This document shows positions 27,697 through 36,047 of a DNA stretch of 51,802 bases, in pieces. Location of the stretch: contig JAAEMS010000200.1 of the NCBI GenBank assembly GCA_024225275.1, positions 1-51,802 of the forward strand, read 5' to 3'. The notes under the pieces were generated by a model. The model did no database searches and had not been told where the DNA came from. It saw only the letters and a list, made by a program, of their open reading frames with translations. The DNA comes from Actinomycetes bacterium. GTDB lineage: Bacteria; Actinomycetota; Acidimicrobiia; Acidimicrobiales; JAAEMS01. The position numbers and the translations under genes were made by a program. Numbering within the stretch: position 1 is the first letter of the stretch; each line of letters opens with the position of its first letter.

Positions 27697-30159
27697 TCAG
27701 CCCTTCTCGATCCGGATGTCGGTCACGGGGCTCGAGTGGTCGATCAGTTCACCGACATGGTGATCACCCTGGGCGAAAGCCACCGCGGCGATGCCCGCGG
27801 GAACCGATGGGTCACGTTCGAGGGGGAGGCGCAGGGTGCCGGCGGGACTGACCACCGAGACGGTGGTGCCGTCGTCGATGCCGAGCTTGTCTGCCTCGAC
27901 CGAGGCCACTCGAACGGTGGTGCCCGGCGCCAACCCGGCCAACGACGGCGAGAACCGAACCTGGCTACCGGCATCGTAGAGTTTGCGGTCGACCACGAGG
28001 CGGAAACCGTAGCCGTCGTGAGCCGGAACCTCGGCTTCGGGGAAGGCGGGGACCGCTACCGAACCGGCGCCGACGACCAGGCCATCCCGATTGCCCGGAG
28101 CGCTCAGGGTATCGAGATCAAGGTCGGCGTGGGCCGCGGACTGGGCCACCACCTGGGCCCACAGCTCGGTCGGGGAGTTGGCGTCGAAGTCGGACCCGAG
28201 GCGACGGGCGAGCTCGGCGGCAATCATCCAATCGGCCCGAGCGGTGCCCGGGGGGTTGACCTTCTGGCGCAGGACGGTGACCCGACCCTCGAGGTTGGTG
28301 GTGGTGCCGTCGGTCTCGGCAAACCCGGCGGCGGGCAGGACCAGATCGGCCCGGTCGACCGACGCGGTGTGGAACAGGTCGACAGCGATGACGGTGCGGG
28401 CTCCGGTTACGGCCCGCTCGGCCAGATCGGTGTCGGGGAAGTCGACGAGAGGGTCGGCCCCCAGAAGGACCAGGACGTCGAGGCGACCGTCGGCCGCGGC
28501 GTCGAGGATGCCCGTGGAGTCGAGGCCGGGCATCGCGGGCGTCTGGCCCCACCCGGCCTGGAAGCTCGACCGGCCCGACACCAGGTCCTGCCGGCCGGGC
28601 AGGAGGCCGGGGGCCATGCCCATGTCGAGGGCGCCGTGCACATTGCCCCGGCGTAGGGCCGACAGGAAGCGGACCCCATCGATCGAGGCCAGGGCCTGAG
28701 CGGCGTCGACGGTGAAGCTGGCATCGTCGGCCAGCGACGCCCGACCGAGCACCACCGTGACCGGACCGTCAGCGGCCACGAGGGCGTGGGCGGCGCGGAG
28801 GTCGTCCTCGGCCACCCCCCCGACCTCGCCGCTGATCTCGCCGGTGGCGATGGCCCGGGCCACCACCCCCTGCTCGCCGGGGCGGGCGTGGAGCCGCACC
28901 TGAGCCTGGCCGCTGAGGCCGGTGCCCTGAGGGGTGAGCTCGATGAGCTTGGCCCCGTCGAAGACGGCGGCATGGCGGAGCCGCAGGAACAGGGCCGCCA
29001 GCTCCTCCTTGGGGTCGGGCCCCAGGAGGATGATCGTTCCGTTCTTCTCGCATGCCTGATCGATGGTGGCTCTGGGCAGACCCAGGACCAGCTCGGCCGG
29101 TAGGCCGTCGGCCAGCTGGGCATCGAGGTTGTCGGTACCGATGACACCCTTGGCGAGTCGGGTCCAGGCGTACTGGGCCTCGTTGGTGAAGCGGGCACCG
29201 CCGACGAAACCGACGGCTCCGGGTTCGGCCCCACCGAGGGCCTCAGCGGCGGCGGTGAGCGCGGCCGACCAGGTGGTCTCGACGAGATCGTCGCCGTCGG
29301 CCACCATCGGCACCGTGAGCCGCTCGTCGGAGTTCATGTACTCGAAAGAGAAACGCTCCTTGTCGGAGAGCCAGCCCCAGTTCACCGGATCGGAGTCCAC
29401 CCCGAGGTACCGGAGCACCTGATCGCGGCTGGACTGGATCACGATGCGGCTGCCTACGGAGTCGGTGGTGGAGGTCGACTCGACGGCCTCGAGGTCCCAG
29501 GGGCGGGCCTTGAAGCGGAAGGGCTTGGCCGTGAGGGCGCCCACCGGGCAGGCCTGCACGGTGTTGCCCGAGAAGTAGGAGCTGAAGGGCTCGTTGGGGA
29601 AGGTGTTGACCTGGGTCTGGTTGCCCCGCTCGATGAAATGGATGAGGGGGTCGCCAGCCACCTCGTCGGCGAAACGGGTGCACCGGTCACAGAGAATGCA
29701 GCGCTCGCGGTCGAGGTAGACGTTGTCGGAGATGGCGATGGGCTTCTCGTAATGACGCTTCTCTTCGACGAAGCGGCTCTCGCCCGGCCCGTAGGCCATC
29801 GTCTGGTCCTGGAGGGGGCATTCGCCACCCTTGTCGCAGACCGGACAGTCGAGGGGATGGTTCGCGAGGAGGAGCTCGAGGATGCCCTCCTGGGCCCGCT
29901 GGGTGCGGTCGGACTTGGTGTCGACGATCATGCCGTCACCCACCGGCACCATGCAGGACGGCTGAAGCATGGGGCCCCGGCCGGTGTCGACGTCGACCAG
30001 GCACATGCGGCACATCCCCACCGGCTGCATGCGGTCGTGGTGGCAGAAGTGGGGGATGTCGGTGCCGGCCCGCTGGGCGGCCGTGATCAGCATCTCGCCT
30101 GGGCAGGCCTCGACCTCGCGGCCGTCGACGGTGATGGTCACCGGGGTTTCATCAGTCAC
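27697..30159 (-). CDS. nuoG: NADH-quinone oxidoreductase subunit G, Fe-S subunit without cluster N7
   Basis: An 820-aa subunit. N-terminal [2Fe-2S] ligands for N1b are Cys39, 50, 53 and 69. The N5 ligands are His101, Cys105, 108 and 114 (HPLDCPVCDKGGEC), and those for N4 are Cys154, 157, 160 and 204. Where many bacterial NuoG proteins carry the N7 cysteines, this one reads STSTTDSVGSRI (about 228-239), with no cysteine. The rest (about 250-820) is the molybdopterin-oxidoreductase-like domain, vestigial in complex I. GTG start overlapping nuoF by 8 bp. Confidence 0.96.
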   Translation of the reverse strand: MTDETPVTITVDGREVEACPGEMLITAAQRAGTDIPHFCHHDRMQPVGMCRMCLVDVDTGRGPMLQPSCMVPVGDGMIVDTKSDRTQRAQEGILELLLANHPLDCPVCDKGGECPLQDQTMAYGPGESRFVEEKRHYEKPIAISDNVYLDRERCILCDRCTRFADEVAGDPLIHFIERGNQTQVNTFPNEPFSSYFSGNTVQACPVGALTAKPFRFKARPWDLEAVESTSTTDSVGSRIVIQSSRDQVLRYLGVDSDPVNWGWLSDKERFSFEYMNSDERLTVPMVADGDDLVETTWSAALTAAAEALGGAEPGAVGFVGGARFTNEAQYAWTRLAKGVIGTDNLDAQLADGLPAELVLGLPRATIDQACEKNGTIILLGPDPKEELAALFLRLRHAAVFDGAKLIELTPQGTGLSGQAQVRLHARPGEQGVVARAIATGEISGEVGGVAEDDLRAAHALVAADGPVTVVLGRASLADDASFTVDAAQALASIDGVRFLSALRRGNVHGALDMGMAPGLLPGRQDLVSGRSSFQAGWGQTPAMPGLDSTGILDAAADGRLDVLVLLGADPLVDFPDTDLAERAVTGARTVIAVDLFHTASVDRADLVLPAAGFAETDGTTTNLEGRVTVLRQKVNPPGTARADWMIAAELARRLGSDFDANSPTELWAQVVAQSAAHADLDLDTLSAPGNRDGLVVGAGSVAVPAFPEAEVPAHDGYGFRLVVDRKLYDAGSQVRFSPSLAGLAPGTTVRVASVEADKLGIDDGTTVSVVSPAGTLRLPLERDPSVPAGIAAVAFAQGDHHVGELIDHSSPVTDIRIEKG

Positions 30160-31603
30160 CGGTGGACACCTTCTTCAGCTCGACCGGCACGCTGGTGGAC
30201 AGGCTCGGGAGATCACCCGCGAGACCGGTGCCGGGATCGTCGTCGGAGACCCGGTCGGCGAACTCTGCGGGGAAGAGGGTGAGGGCCGAGTGCACGGGGG
30301 CGAACGCCGACGGGCCGACGAAACAGATGGTGGTCATGTTGTAGGGGAAGGGCACCGCCTCGAGGCCGAGTCGTTCGCTGGCCGCGTGGGGAAAGTCGCC
30401 CGGACAGATGGACTGGCCGACCTCGAGCAGGAGGCTCAGGTCGCGCTTCGAGCCATGGCCGTAGACGACGCGACTGAGGATCTTCTCGAGCCAGGTTCCG
30501 CCCTCGCGACAAGGCACGCACTTGCCGCAGGACTCGTGGGCGTAGAACCGGGTGAGGCTCAGGGCCGCCTTGGGGATGTCAGTGGTGGAATCCATCACCA
30601 TGATGGCGCCCGAGCCCAGCATCGAACCCTGGGGGCCGACCTGGCTGCCCTCGAAGGGGAGGTCGAGCTGGTCGGGCAGGAACCACGGGGCCGAGCCGCC
30701 ACCGGGCACGAAGGCCTTGAGATCGTTGTCGTCGCGGATGCCGCCGCAGTAGTCCTCGCCGTAGATGAGATCGCGGAAGGTGGTGGTGCCGTTGATGATC
30801 TCGAACACACCAGGACGCTTGACATGACCCGACACGGCGACCATGCGGGTGCCGGGCGACGTTTCGGTGCCGATCTCCTTGTAGGCCGCCGCTCCGTTGT
30901 TCATGATCCACGGCAGGTTCGAGAGGGTCTCGACATTGTTGACGATGGTCGGCTTGCCGTACAGGCCGATGGCGGCCGGGAAGTAGGGCGGCTTGAGGCG
31001 GGGCATACCCCGGTTGCCCTCGAGGCTCTCGATGAGGGCCGTTTCTTCGCCGACCACGTAGGCGCCGGCCCCCCAGTGGAGGACGATGTCGACCGAGAAG
31101 TCGGTGCCGAGGATGTTCTGGCCAACGTACCCGGCGGCATAGGCCTCGTTGAGGGCGTCAGCCACCCTCTCCTGGGCCACCGCCATCTCGCCGCGGATGT
31201 AGAGGAAGCACTGGCTCAAGCCCACGGCGTAGGAGGCGATCAGGCAACCCTCGATGAGTTGGTGGGGGTCGCGCTCCATGAGAAGGCGATCCTTGTAGGT
31301 GCCGGGCTCGGACTCGTCACCATTGACCACGAGGTACTTGGGCCAGACGTCGCCGGGCATGAAGCCCCACTTGATGCCGGCCGGGAAGCCGGCTCCACCA
31401 CGACCCAGGACCGTGGCATCGCGGACCTCGCCGTGAACCTCGCCGGGCGCTCGGTCCAGCGCGGCCCGCAGGCCTTGGTAGCCGCCGGTGGCCTCGTAAC
31501 GTTCGAGGGTGAAACTGTCATCGTGCTCGAAACGCGAGGTGACGATCTGGGGGGTGTCGTTGGCCACGAATCCGGCCGCGTGGGGAATGGGAGTGCCGCG
31601 CAT
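30152..31603 (-). CDS. nuoF: NADH-quinone oxidoreductase subunit F, NADH/FMN-binding
   Basis: A 483-aa subunit where NADH reduces FMN. The FMN/NADH loop is GRGGAGFPAGIKWGF (68-82), followed by NGDESEPGTYKDR; the N3 [4Fe-4S] ligands are Cys358, 361 and 364 (CGKCVPC) plus Cys399. ATG start overlapping nuoE (TGATG). It exists only in operon 2, so only this complex can oxidise NADH directly. Confidence 0.97.
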   Translation of the reverse strand: MRGTPIPHAAGFVANDTPQIVTSRFEHDDSFTLERYEATGGYQGLRAALDRAPGEVHGEVRDATVLGRGGAGFPAGIKWGFMPGDVWPKYLVVNGDESEPGTYKDRLLMERDPHQLIEGCLIASYAVGLSQCFLYIRGEMAVAQERVADALNEAYAAGYVGQNILGTDFSVDIVLHWGAGAYVVGEETALIESLEGNRGMPRLKPPYFPAAIGLYGKPTIVNNVETLSNLPWIMNNGAAAYKEIGTETSPGTRMVAVSGHVKRPGVFEIINGTTTFRDLIYGEDYCGGIRDDNDLKAFVPGGGSAPWFLPDQLDLPFEGSQVGPQGSMLGSGAIMVMDSTTDIPKAALSLTRFYAHESCGKCVPCREGGTWLEKILSRVVYGHGSKRDLSLLLEVGQSICPGDFPHAASERLGLEAVPFPYNMTTICFVGPSAFAPVHSALTLFPAEFADRVSDDDPGTGLAGDLPSLSTSVPVELKKVSTGD

Positions 31604-32217
31604 CAGCCCTGCTCCTCGGTGGGCAGCCAGACCGGCGGACCGTCAACCTGCTCGGGCGGCACCGCGCCGACACCCTTGTCGGAAGGGATGTGTTGACGGC
31701 TCAAGCCGAGAGTGCCGTGGGGCGGGATGTCGTCGCGACGGTCGCCGTTGCGGATGGAGTCGACCAGCTGATCGAAGTCGCCCTTGCTCACCCGGTACTC
31801 GTGGCGGTAGTTCACCTGGAGGCAGGGGGCCTCGGTACAGGCGGCCTGACACTCGGCCCGCTCGAGGGTGAACAGGCCGTCGTCGGTGGTGGCGCCCACC
31901 TTGATACCGAGCTTGTTCTCGGCGTGATGGATGAGCTCGTCGGCTCCGAGCAGCTGGCAGGACATCGTTCCGCAGATGTTGACCAGGTACTGGCCCACCG
32001 GCTCGCGCTTGAACATCTCGTAGAACGAGCAGGTGCCCAGAACCTCGGCCGAGGTGGCGCCCACCAACTCGGCAATCTCGGCCATGGCGGCCTCGGAGAC
32101 GTAGCCCTCGGTCTCCTGGGCCAGGTGGAGCAAGGGAATCATCGCCGAACGCTTCCGCGGGTACCGACCAATGATCTCGCTGGCGAGGGTCTCGACATCA
32201 CCCCTGAAGACAGTCAT
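31603..32217 (-). CDS. nuoE: NADH-quinone oxidoreductase subunit E, [2Fe-2S] N1a
   Basis: A 204-aa thioredoxin-like subunit. The N1a ligands are Cys82 and Cys87 (ICGTMSC) and Cys123 and Cys127 (ECQAAC), with normal spacing. Residues 1-60 form the helical N-terminal domain (IPLLHLAQETEGYVSEAAM). The last 45 residues form a Pro-rich tail not seen in most NuoE. ATG start overlapping nuoD by one base. Confidence 0.96.
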   Translation of the reverse strand: MTVFRGDVETLASEIIGRYPRKRSAMIPLLHLAQETEGYVSEAAMAEIAELVGATSAEVLGTCSFYEMFKREPVGQYLVNICGTMSCQLLGADELIHHAENKLGIKVGATTDDGLFTLERAECQAACTEAPCLQVNYRHEYRVSKGDFDQLVDSIRNGDRRDDIPPHGTLGLSRQHIPSDKGVGAVPPEQVDGPPVWLPTEEQG

Positions 32218-33479
32218 CAGCGATCAACCTCACCCATGATCGGGTCGACCGACGAGATGATGGCCACTGCATCGGCCAACAAGCCGCCAGCCATCATGTG
32301 AGGAAGGGTCTGGAGATTCACGAAACTGGGGCCTCGAACGTGCATGCGGTACGGGTGGGATCCGCCGTCGCTGACCATGTAACAACCCAGCTCGCCGCGG
32401 GGAGACTCAACGGCCACGTAGGACTCGCCCGCGGGCACCTTGAAGCCCTCGGTGAAGATCTTGAAGTGGTGGATGAGGGCTTCCATCGACTCGTCGATGC
32501 GGGCCCGCGGGGGTGGGGTCACCTTTTTGTCCTGGACCCGGAAGTCGCCCTTGGGCATCAGCTCGAGGATCTGGTGGACGATGCGGATCGACTCGCGGAT
32601 CTCGTTGAGGCGGATGGCGAACCGGTCGAAGCTGTCGCCATAGTTGCCGACCACGACGTCGAACTCGACCTCGTCGTAGGCCAGGTACGGGTCGTCGCGG
32701 CGAAGATCCCAGGCCACCCCCGTGCTACGGAGAATGGGTCCGGTGGCCGACAGGGCGATGGCCTCGTCGGCATTGATGACCCCCACGCCCTGGAGGCGCT
32801 CGCGCCAGATGGGCTGGCCGGTCATGAGGATGTCGTATTCGTCGAGCCGGGGGGGGATCATCTCGAGCAGGCGCATCACATCATCGCGCCAACCGTCGGG
32901 CAGGTCGGCGGCCACTCCGCCGGGGCGGATGTAGTTGTGGTTCATACGAAGGCCGGTGACCTTCTCGAAGAACCGCAACACCTCTTCGCGTTCGCGCCAG
33001 CCGTAGATCATCATCGACACCGCGCCCAGGTCCATGCCGTTGGTGGCCATGAACAGAAGGTGGGACGACATCCGGTTGAGCTCGCTCATGAGCATCCGGA
33101 TCCAGGTTGCCCGTTCGGGAATCTCAATGCCGAGCAACTGCTCGGTGGCGAGGGCGAAAGCCAGCTCGGTGAACAGGGGGCTGGCGTAGTCCATGCGGGT
33201 GGCGTTGGTGCCGCCCTGGAGATAGGTGAGCTGCTCGCCCGTCTTCTCCATGCCCGAGTGGAGGTAGCCGAGGATGGGCTTGCTGCGAACAACGGTCTCG
33301 CCGTCCATCTCGAGCATCAGCCGAAGCACACCATGGGTGCTGGGGTGCTGGGGCCCCATGTTCATGAGCATGGTCTGGTCGTCGGCGGGCTCGCCCTCGC
33401 CCAGTTCGGCGGCCTGGACCTCGGACATGCGCAGAACACCGTCGAGGCGGTGCAGATGCTGGAGGGGGGTGTCGGTCAT
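32217..33479 (-). CDS. nuoD: NADH-quinone oxidoreductase subunit D (complex I-2)
   Basis: A 420-aa 49-kDa-type subunit with MGPQHPSTHGVLRL and the terminal IMGEVDR. At the positions compared with bovine NDUFS2, the methylated arginine is serine (Ser75 in YLHSGMEK), the quinone tyrosine is kept (Tyr98 in TRMDY), and the histidine near N2 is asparagine (Asn180 in LRMNHNY). This is the mirror image of NuoD1. The GPQHP loop and C-terminus are conserved, so it should be functional. ATG start 12 bp after the nuoC stop. Confidence 0.97.
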   Translation of the reverse strand: MTDTPLQHLHRLDGVLRMSEVQAAELGEGEPADDQTMLMNMGPQHPSTHGVLRLMLEMDGETVVRSKPILGYLHSGMEKTGEQLTYLQGGTNATRMDYASPLFTELAFALATEQLLGIEIPERATWIRMLMSELNRMSSHLLFMATNGMDLGAVSMMIYGWREREEVLRFFEKVTGLRMNHNYIRPGGVAADLPDGWRDDVMRLLEMIPPRLDEYDILMTGQPIWRERLQGVGVINADEAIALSATGPILRSTGVAWDLRRDDPYLAYDEVEFDVVVGNYGDSFDRFAIRLNEIRESIRIVHQILELMPKGDFRVQDKKVTPPPRARIDESMEALIHHFKIFTEGFKVPAGESYVAVESPRGELGCYMVSDGGSHPYRMHVRGPSFVNLQTLPHMMAGGLLADAVAIISSVDPIMGEVDR

Positions 33480-33491
33480 GAGAGCTCCACG

Positions 33492-34046
33492 TCAACGACC
33501 CGAAGGGGCGCCCTTGAACTGGACCGGAATACGGCCGACGGCGAAGTCCTTGCGGAGAGGATGGCCTTCCCAGTCCTCGGGCATGAGGATCCGAGTCAGG
33601 TCGGGGTGATCGGTGAACTCGATCCCGAACATGTCGAAGACCTCGCGCTCCATGGCGTCGGCCCCCGGGAAGACCTCGAAAAGGGAGGGCAGGACGGGCT
33701 CATCAGCCGGGACCTGGACACGGAGGCGCATGCGGCCCGCGGTGGCCAGGGATCGGAGGTTGACGACAACCTCGAACCGTTCGGGCTCGATGACCACGGG
33801 GAGATGGCGGCGACCCTCGTAGGTGAGGTAATCGACGGCGGTGAGGTCGGCACAGAAGGTGAAGCCCTCGCCCGCCAGGGTTCGGGCCAGCTCGACGACC
33901 TCGTCGGCTGACGGATGCAGAACCTGTTGCTGGCCGGACGGACCCCCGGACCACGAGACGGGCACACCGTGCAGGCGTTCTATCTCCGGCTCTGGGGGTA
34001 GGGCATCGTCGGCCCCCTCTTCTGTGGAGGCCTCGGCGTCGGTCAT
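33492..34046 (-). CDS. nuoC: NADH-quinone oxidoreductase subunit C (complex I-2)
   Basis: A 184-aa 30-kDa-type subunit with the signature MEREVFDMFGIEFTDHPDLT and HPLRKDFAVG. An acidic leader (TDAEASTEEGADDALPPEPE) precedes the fold. ATG start; 49 bp with a hairpin separate it from nuoB. Confidence 0.95.
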   Translation of the reverse strand: MTDAEASTEEGADDALPPEPEIERLHGVPVSWSGGPSGQQQVLHPSADEVVELARTLAGEGFTFCADLTAVDYLTYEGRRHLPVVIEPERFEVVVNLRSLATAGRMRLRVQVPADEPVLPSLFEVFPGADAMEREVFDMFGIEFTDHPDLTRILMPEDWEGHPLRKDFAVGRIPVQFKGAPSGR

Positions 34047-34068
34047 TGCCCCACCATCGCCTTCTGGC

Positions 34069-34084
34069 GGGCCCCAGGGGGCCC
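34069..34084. other. GC hairpin in the nuoB2-nuoC2 gap
   Basis: GGGCCC-CAGG-GGGCCC, a 6-bp all-GC stem with a 4-nt loop, lies in the 49-bp gap between the nuoB stop and the nuoC start of operon 2. It is one of the few non-overlapping junctions in this operon. A role in mRNA stability or differential expression is possible. Confidence 0.45.
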
Positions 34085-34095
34085 TTCCGTGCGGC

Positions 34096-34677
34096 TCATT
34101 GCCCCCGGCTCCCAGAAAGGGTCATGCCCGTGGCCGGCGGGACGTCGCGCTGCTCGATGACGATGCCGGCTCCACCCCCGCTGGACGCCCGGCGACTCAC
34201 CAGCTCGGTGGACTCGATCTTCTCGTGCAGGGTGATGATGGCGTGAAGGAGGGTCTCGGGGCCCGGGGGGCAGCCAGGGGCGTACACGTCGACGGGGACG
34301 ATCTGATCTACACCCTGGACAATGGCGTAGTTGTTGAACATCCCACCGCTCGAGGCACAGACACCCATCGAGATGACCCACTTGGGTTCCATCATCTGGT
34401 CGTAGATCTGCCTCAGGACCGGGGCCATCTTCTGCGACACTCGGCCGGCCACGATCATCACGTCAGCCTGACGGGGTGACGCCCGGAATACCTCCATGCC
34501 GAACCGGGCCATGTCGTAGTGCGAGGCACCGGTGGCCATCATCTCGATGGCACAACAGGCGAGGCCAAAGGTGGCAGGCCAGACCGAGCGGGCCCGCGAC
34601 CAGTTGACGAGATCCTCGACCCGGCCGGTCAGGACATTGTGCTGGAGACCGCCCAGTCCGTCGTCGAGTAGGCCCAT
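34096..34677 (-). CDS. nuoB: NADH-quinone oxidoreductase subunit B, [4Fe-4S] N2 (complex I-2)
   Basis: A 193-aa subunit with Cys41-Cys42 in [10 protein letters not shown], Cys107 in [10 protein letters not shown] and Cys136 in APGCPPGPE, the four N2 ligands. The ATG at 34677 ([14 protein letters not shown]) is chosen; the frame runs 56 codons further upstream but overlaps nuoA. It begins one base after the nuoA stop. Confidence 0.97.
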   Translation of the reverse strand: MGLLDDGLGGLQHNVLTGRVEDLVNWSRARSVWPATFGLACCAIEMMATGASHYDMARFGMEVFRASPRQADVMIVAGRVSQKMAPVLRQIYDQMMEPKWVISMGVCASSGGMFNNYAIVQGVDQIVPVDVYAPGCPPGPETLLHAIITLHEKIESTELVSRRASSGGGAGIVIEQRDVPPATGMTLSGSRGQ

Positions 34678-34678
34678 G

Positions 34679-35179
34679 TCAGACTCCTGCCGGCTGATCT
34701 TCGGCGCGGGGCTGGGCCGAGGCCGGCAGCGTGTCGATACGACCCTCGAGCCCGACGCGACGCACGGTGGACGAGGTAGTTCGCTCCGCGGTGACCAGCG
34801 GGTCCATCCGGCGAGCCTGCTGGAGGGGGGCCCAATCGAGAGCACCCTTGCTGATCAGGTACACGAACGACTCGAACACCGCGACCGCGAAGATGAAGAT
34901 GGCCACGAACCCGAACAGGGCCAACTCACGATGGGCGACCGCGTAGGGGTAGAGGAAGATGATCTCGATGTCGAAGACGATGAAGATCATCGCCACCAGA
35001 TAGAAGCGGACGGGGAACCGCTGGGGCGGCTCGCGACCGGGCACGATGCCGCACTCGTACGGCGCCGACTTCTTGTCGGTGGGGCGCGGTGGGGCGAGTA
35101 GCCCCGATGCCACGAAGCTCAGGCCGGCGAACAGGACGGCCAGAACGAGCAGGACGAAGATCGGCAGATACTGAGCCAT
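34679..35179 (-). CDS. nuoA: NADH-quinone oxidoreductase subunit A (complex I-2), long C-terminus
   Basis: A 166-aa protein; the three-helix core (about 1-118) holds [19 protein letters not shown] and [20 protein letters not shown]. Residues about 119-166 form an extra hydrophilic tail ([16 protein letters not shown] onward) absent from NuoA1. The ATG at 35179 ([11 protein letters not shown]) is preferred to the longer frame, which overlaps the upstream gene. It sits 19 bp after the unknown membrane protein, so the complex III cluster and nuo operon 2 may form one transcript. Confidence 0.95.
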   Translation of the reverse strand: MAQYLPIFVLLVLAVLFAGLSFVASGLLAPPRPTDKKSAPYECGIVPGREPPQRFPVRFYLVAMIFIVFDIEIIFLYPYAVAHRELALFGFVAIFIFAVAVFESFVYLISKGALDWAPLQQARRMDPLVTAERTTSSTVRRVGLEGRIDTLPASAQPRAEDQPAGV

Positions 35180-35198
35180 CAGCGAACGGTGGCGATCA

Positions 35199-36047
35199 TC
35201 ATGCGGCGTCGACCTCCGCCCGCATCTGAGCCTCCCGCTTGTCACGCTCGTGGAGGAGCCAGGCCAACACGAAGAAGATGATGCCCGAGGCAAGGGTGAC
35301 CATGGCCGGCACGAAGCGGAGTGATCCGAGATCGCGCACCATCACCACCGAGAGGACGGGCTCGTTCTCGTCGATCATCGGGGTGGGAGGCGGAGCACCG
35401 GGCTCGGTATCCTGGGGCACGACCGCCTGCACCTGCACCACCGAGTAGTGAGCGGGGTGGGTGATGAAGATGGTGTTGCGGATCTTGTTGGTGACCCGGT
35501 CGACCATGGCGTTGCTGTCGCGCTTGGGCTTACCGCCCACCTCGAAAGCACCCGACTCGAGGGGCAGGTAGTCAGCCGTGCTGGAGAAGAACCCTTCCTC
35601 GATCAGTGCGGCGTCGGCCACGGCCTGGGCGTCGCCCCGGGCGGCGGGGGGCATGACGATCCAGTCGGAGTCCGAGGAGTCGAGGGCCGAGGTGAGCTCA
35701 TCGGCCGAGGCGTCGGAGAAGTTGATGCCGCCGAGATCGTCGCCCAACTCACGGACCTCATCGAGAGCGGCATCGGACATCTCGGTGTGGACCTCTTCGA
35801 GATGCCAGGCCGGTTGCTCACCTCTCCAGCCGATGCCGTAGATCCACCAGATGATGGCCATGATGAATATCCAGCCCATGAGGCCGGTGAGGGCGATCAT
35901 GAAGCCGGTCCGGAAGCCGCTGTTGGTGGCCAACAGGAGGAACACCGAACCCATCAACACGACCACACCCACGAGAACCGAGAGGAACCCGCGCAGGAAG
36001 GGGTCGAAGCCGATCCCGTCGATGAATCCGATCAGGGTGGCGATCAC
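35199..36047 (-). CDS. Unknown three-helix membrane protein between cytochrome c and nuoA2
   Basis: A 282-aa protein that I cannot assign to a named family. Two N-terminal helices (about 18-40 and 48-72) are followed by an acidic hydrophilic domain (about 80-240), including a Ser/Asp-rich stretch at about 105-130, and a third helix (about 243-265) with a basic end (HERDKREAQMR). The GTG start overlaps the diheme cytochrome c stop by 4 nt, and nuoA follows 19 bp later. Translational coupling to cytochrome c suggests an accessory or assembly protein of complex III, or a bridge to complex I; this is context only. Confidence 0.8.
   Translation of the reverse strand: MIATLIGFIDGIGFDPFLRGFLSVLVGVVVLMGSVFLLLATNSGFRTGFMIALTGLMGWIFIMAIIWWIYGIGWRGEQPAWHLEEVHTEMSDAALDEVRELGDDLGGINFSDASADELTSALDSSDSDWIVMPPAARGDAQAVADAALIEEGFFSSTADYLPLESGAFEVGGKPKRDSNAMVDRVTNKIRNTIFITHPAHYSVVQVQAVVPQDTEPGAPPPTPMIDENEPVLSVVMVRDLGSLRFVPAMVTLASGIIFFVLAWLLHERDKREAQMRAEVDAA

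Noticed and set aside
27697..30159. NuoG as a formate dehydrogenase or other molybdoenzyme
   Set aside because: It has the NuoG N-terminal N1b/N5/N4 ligand pattern and sits between nuoF and nuoH; the molybdopterin-like domain is normal in NuoG.
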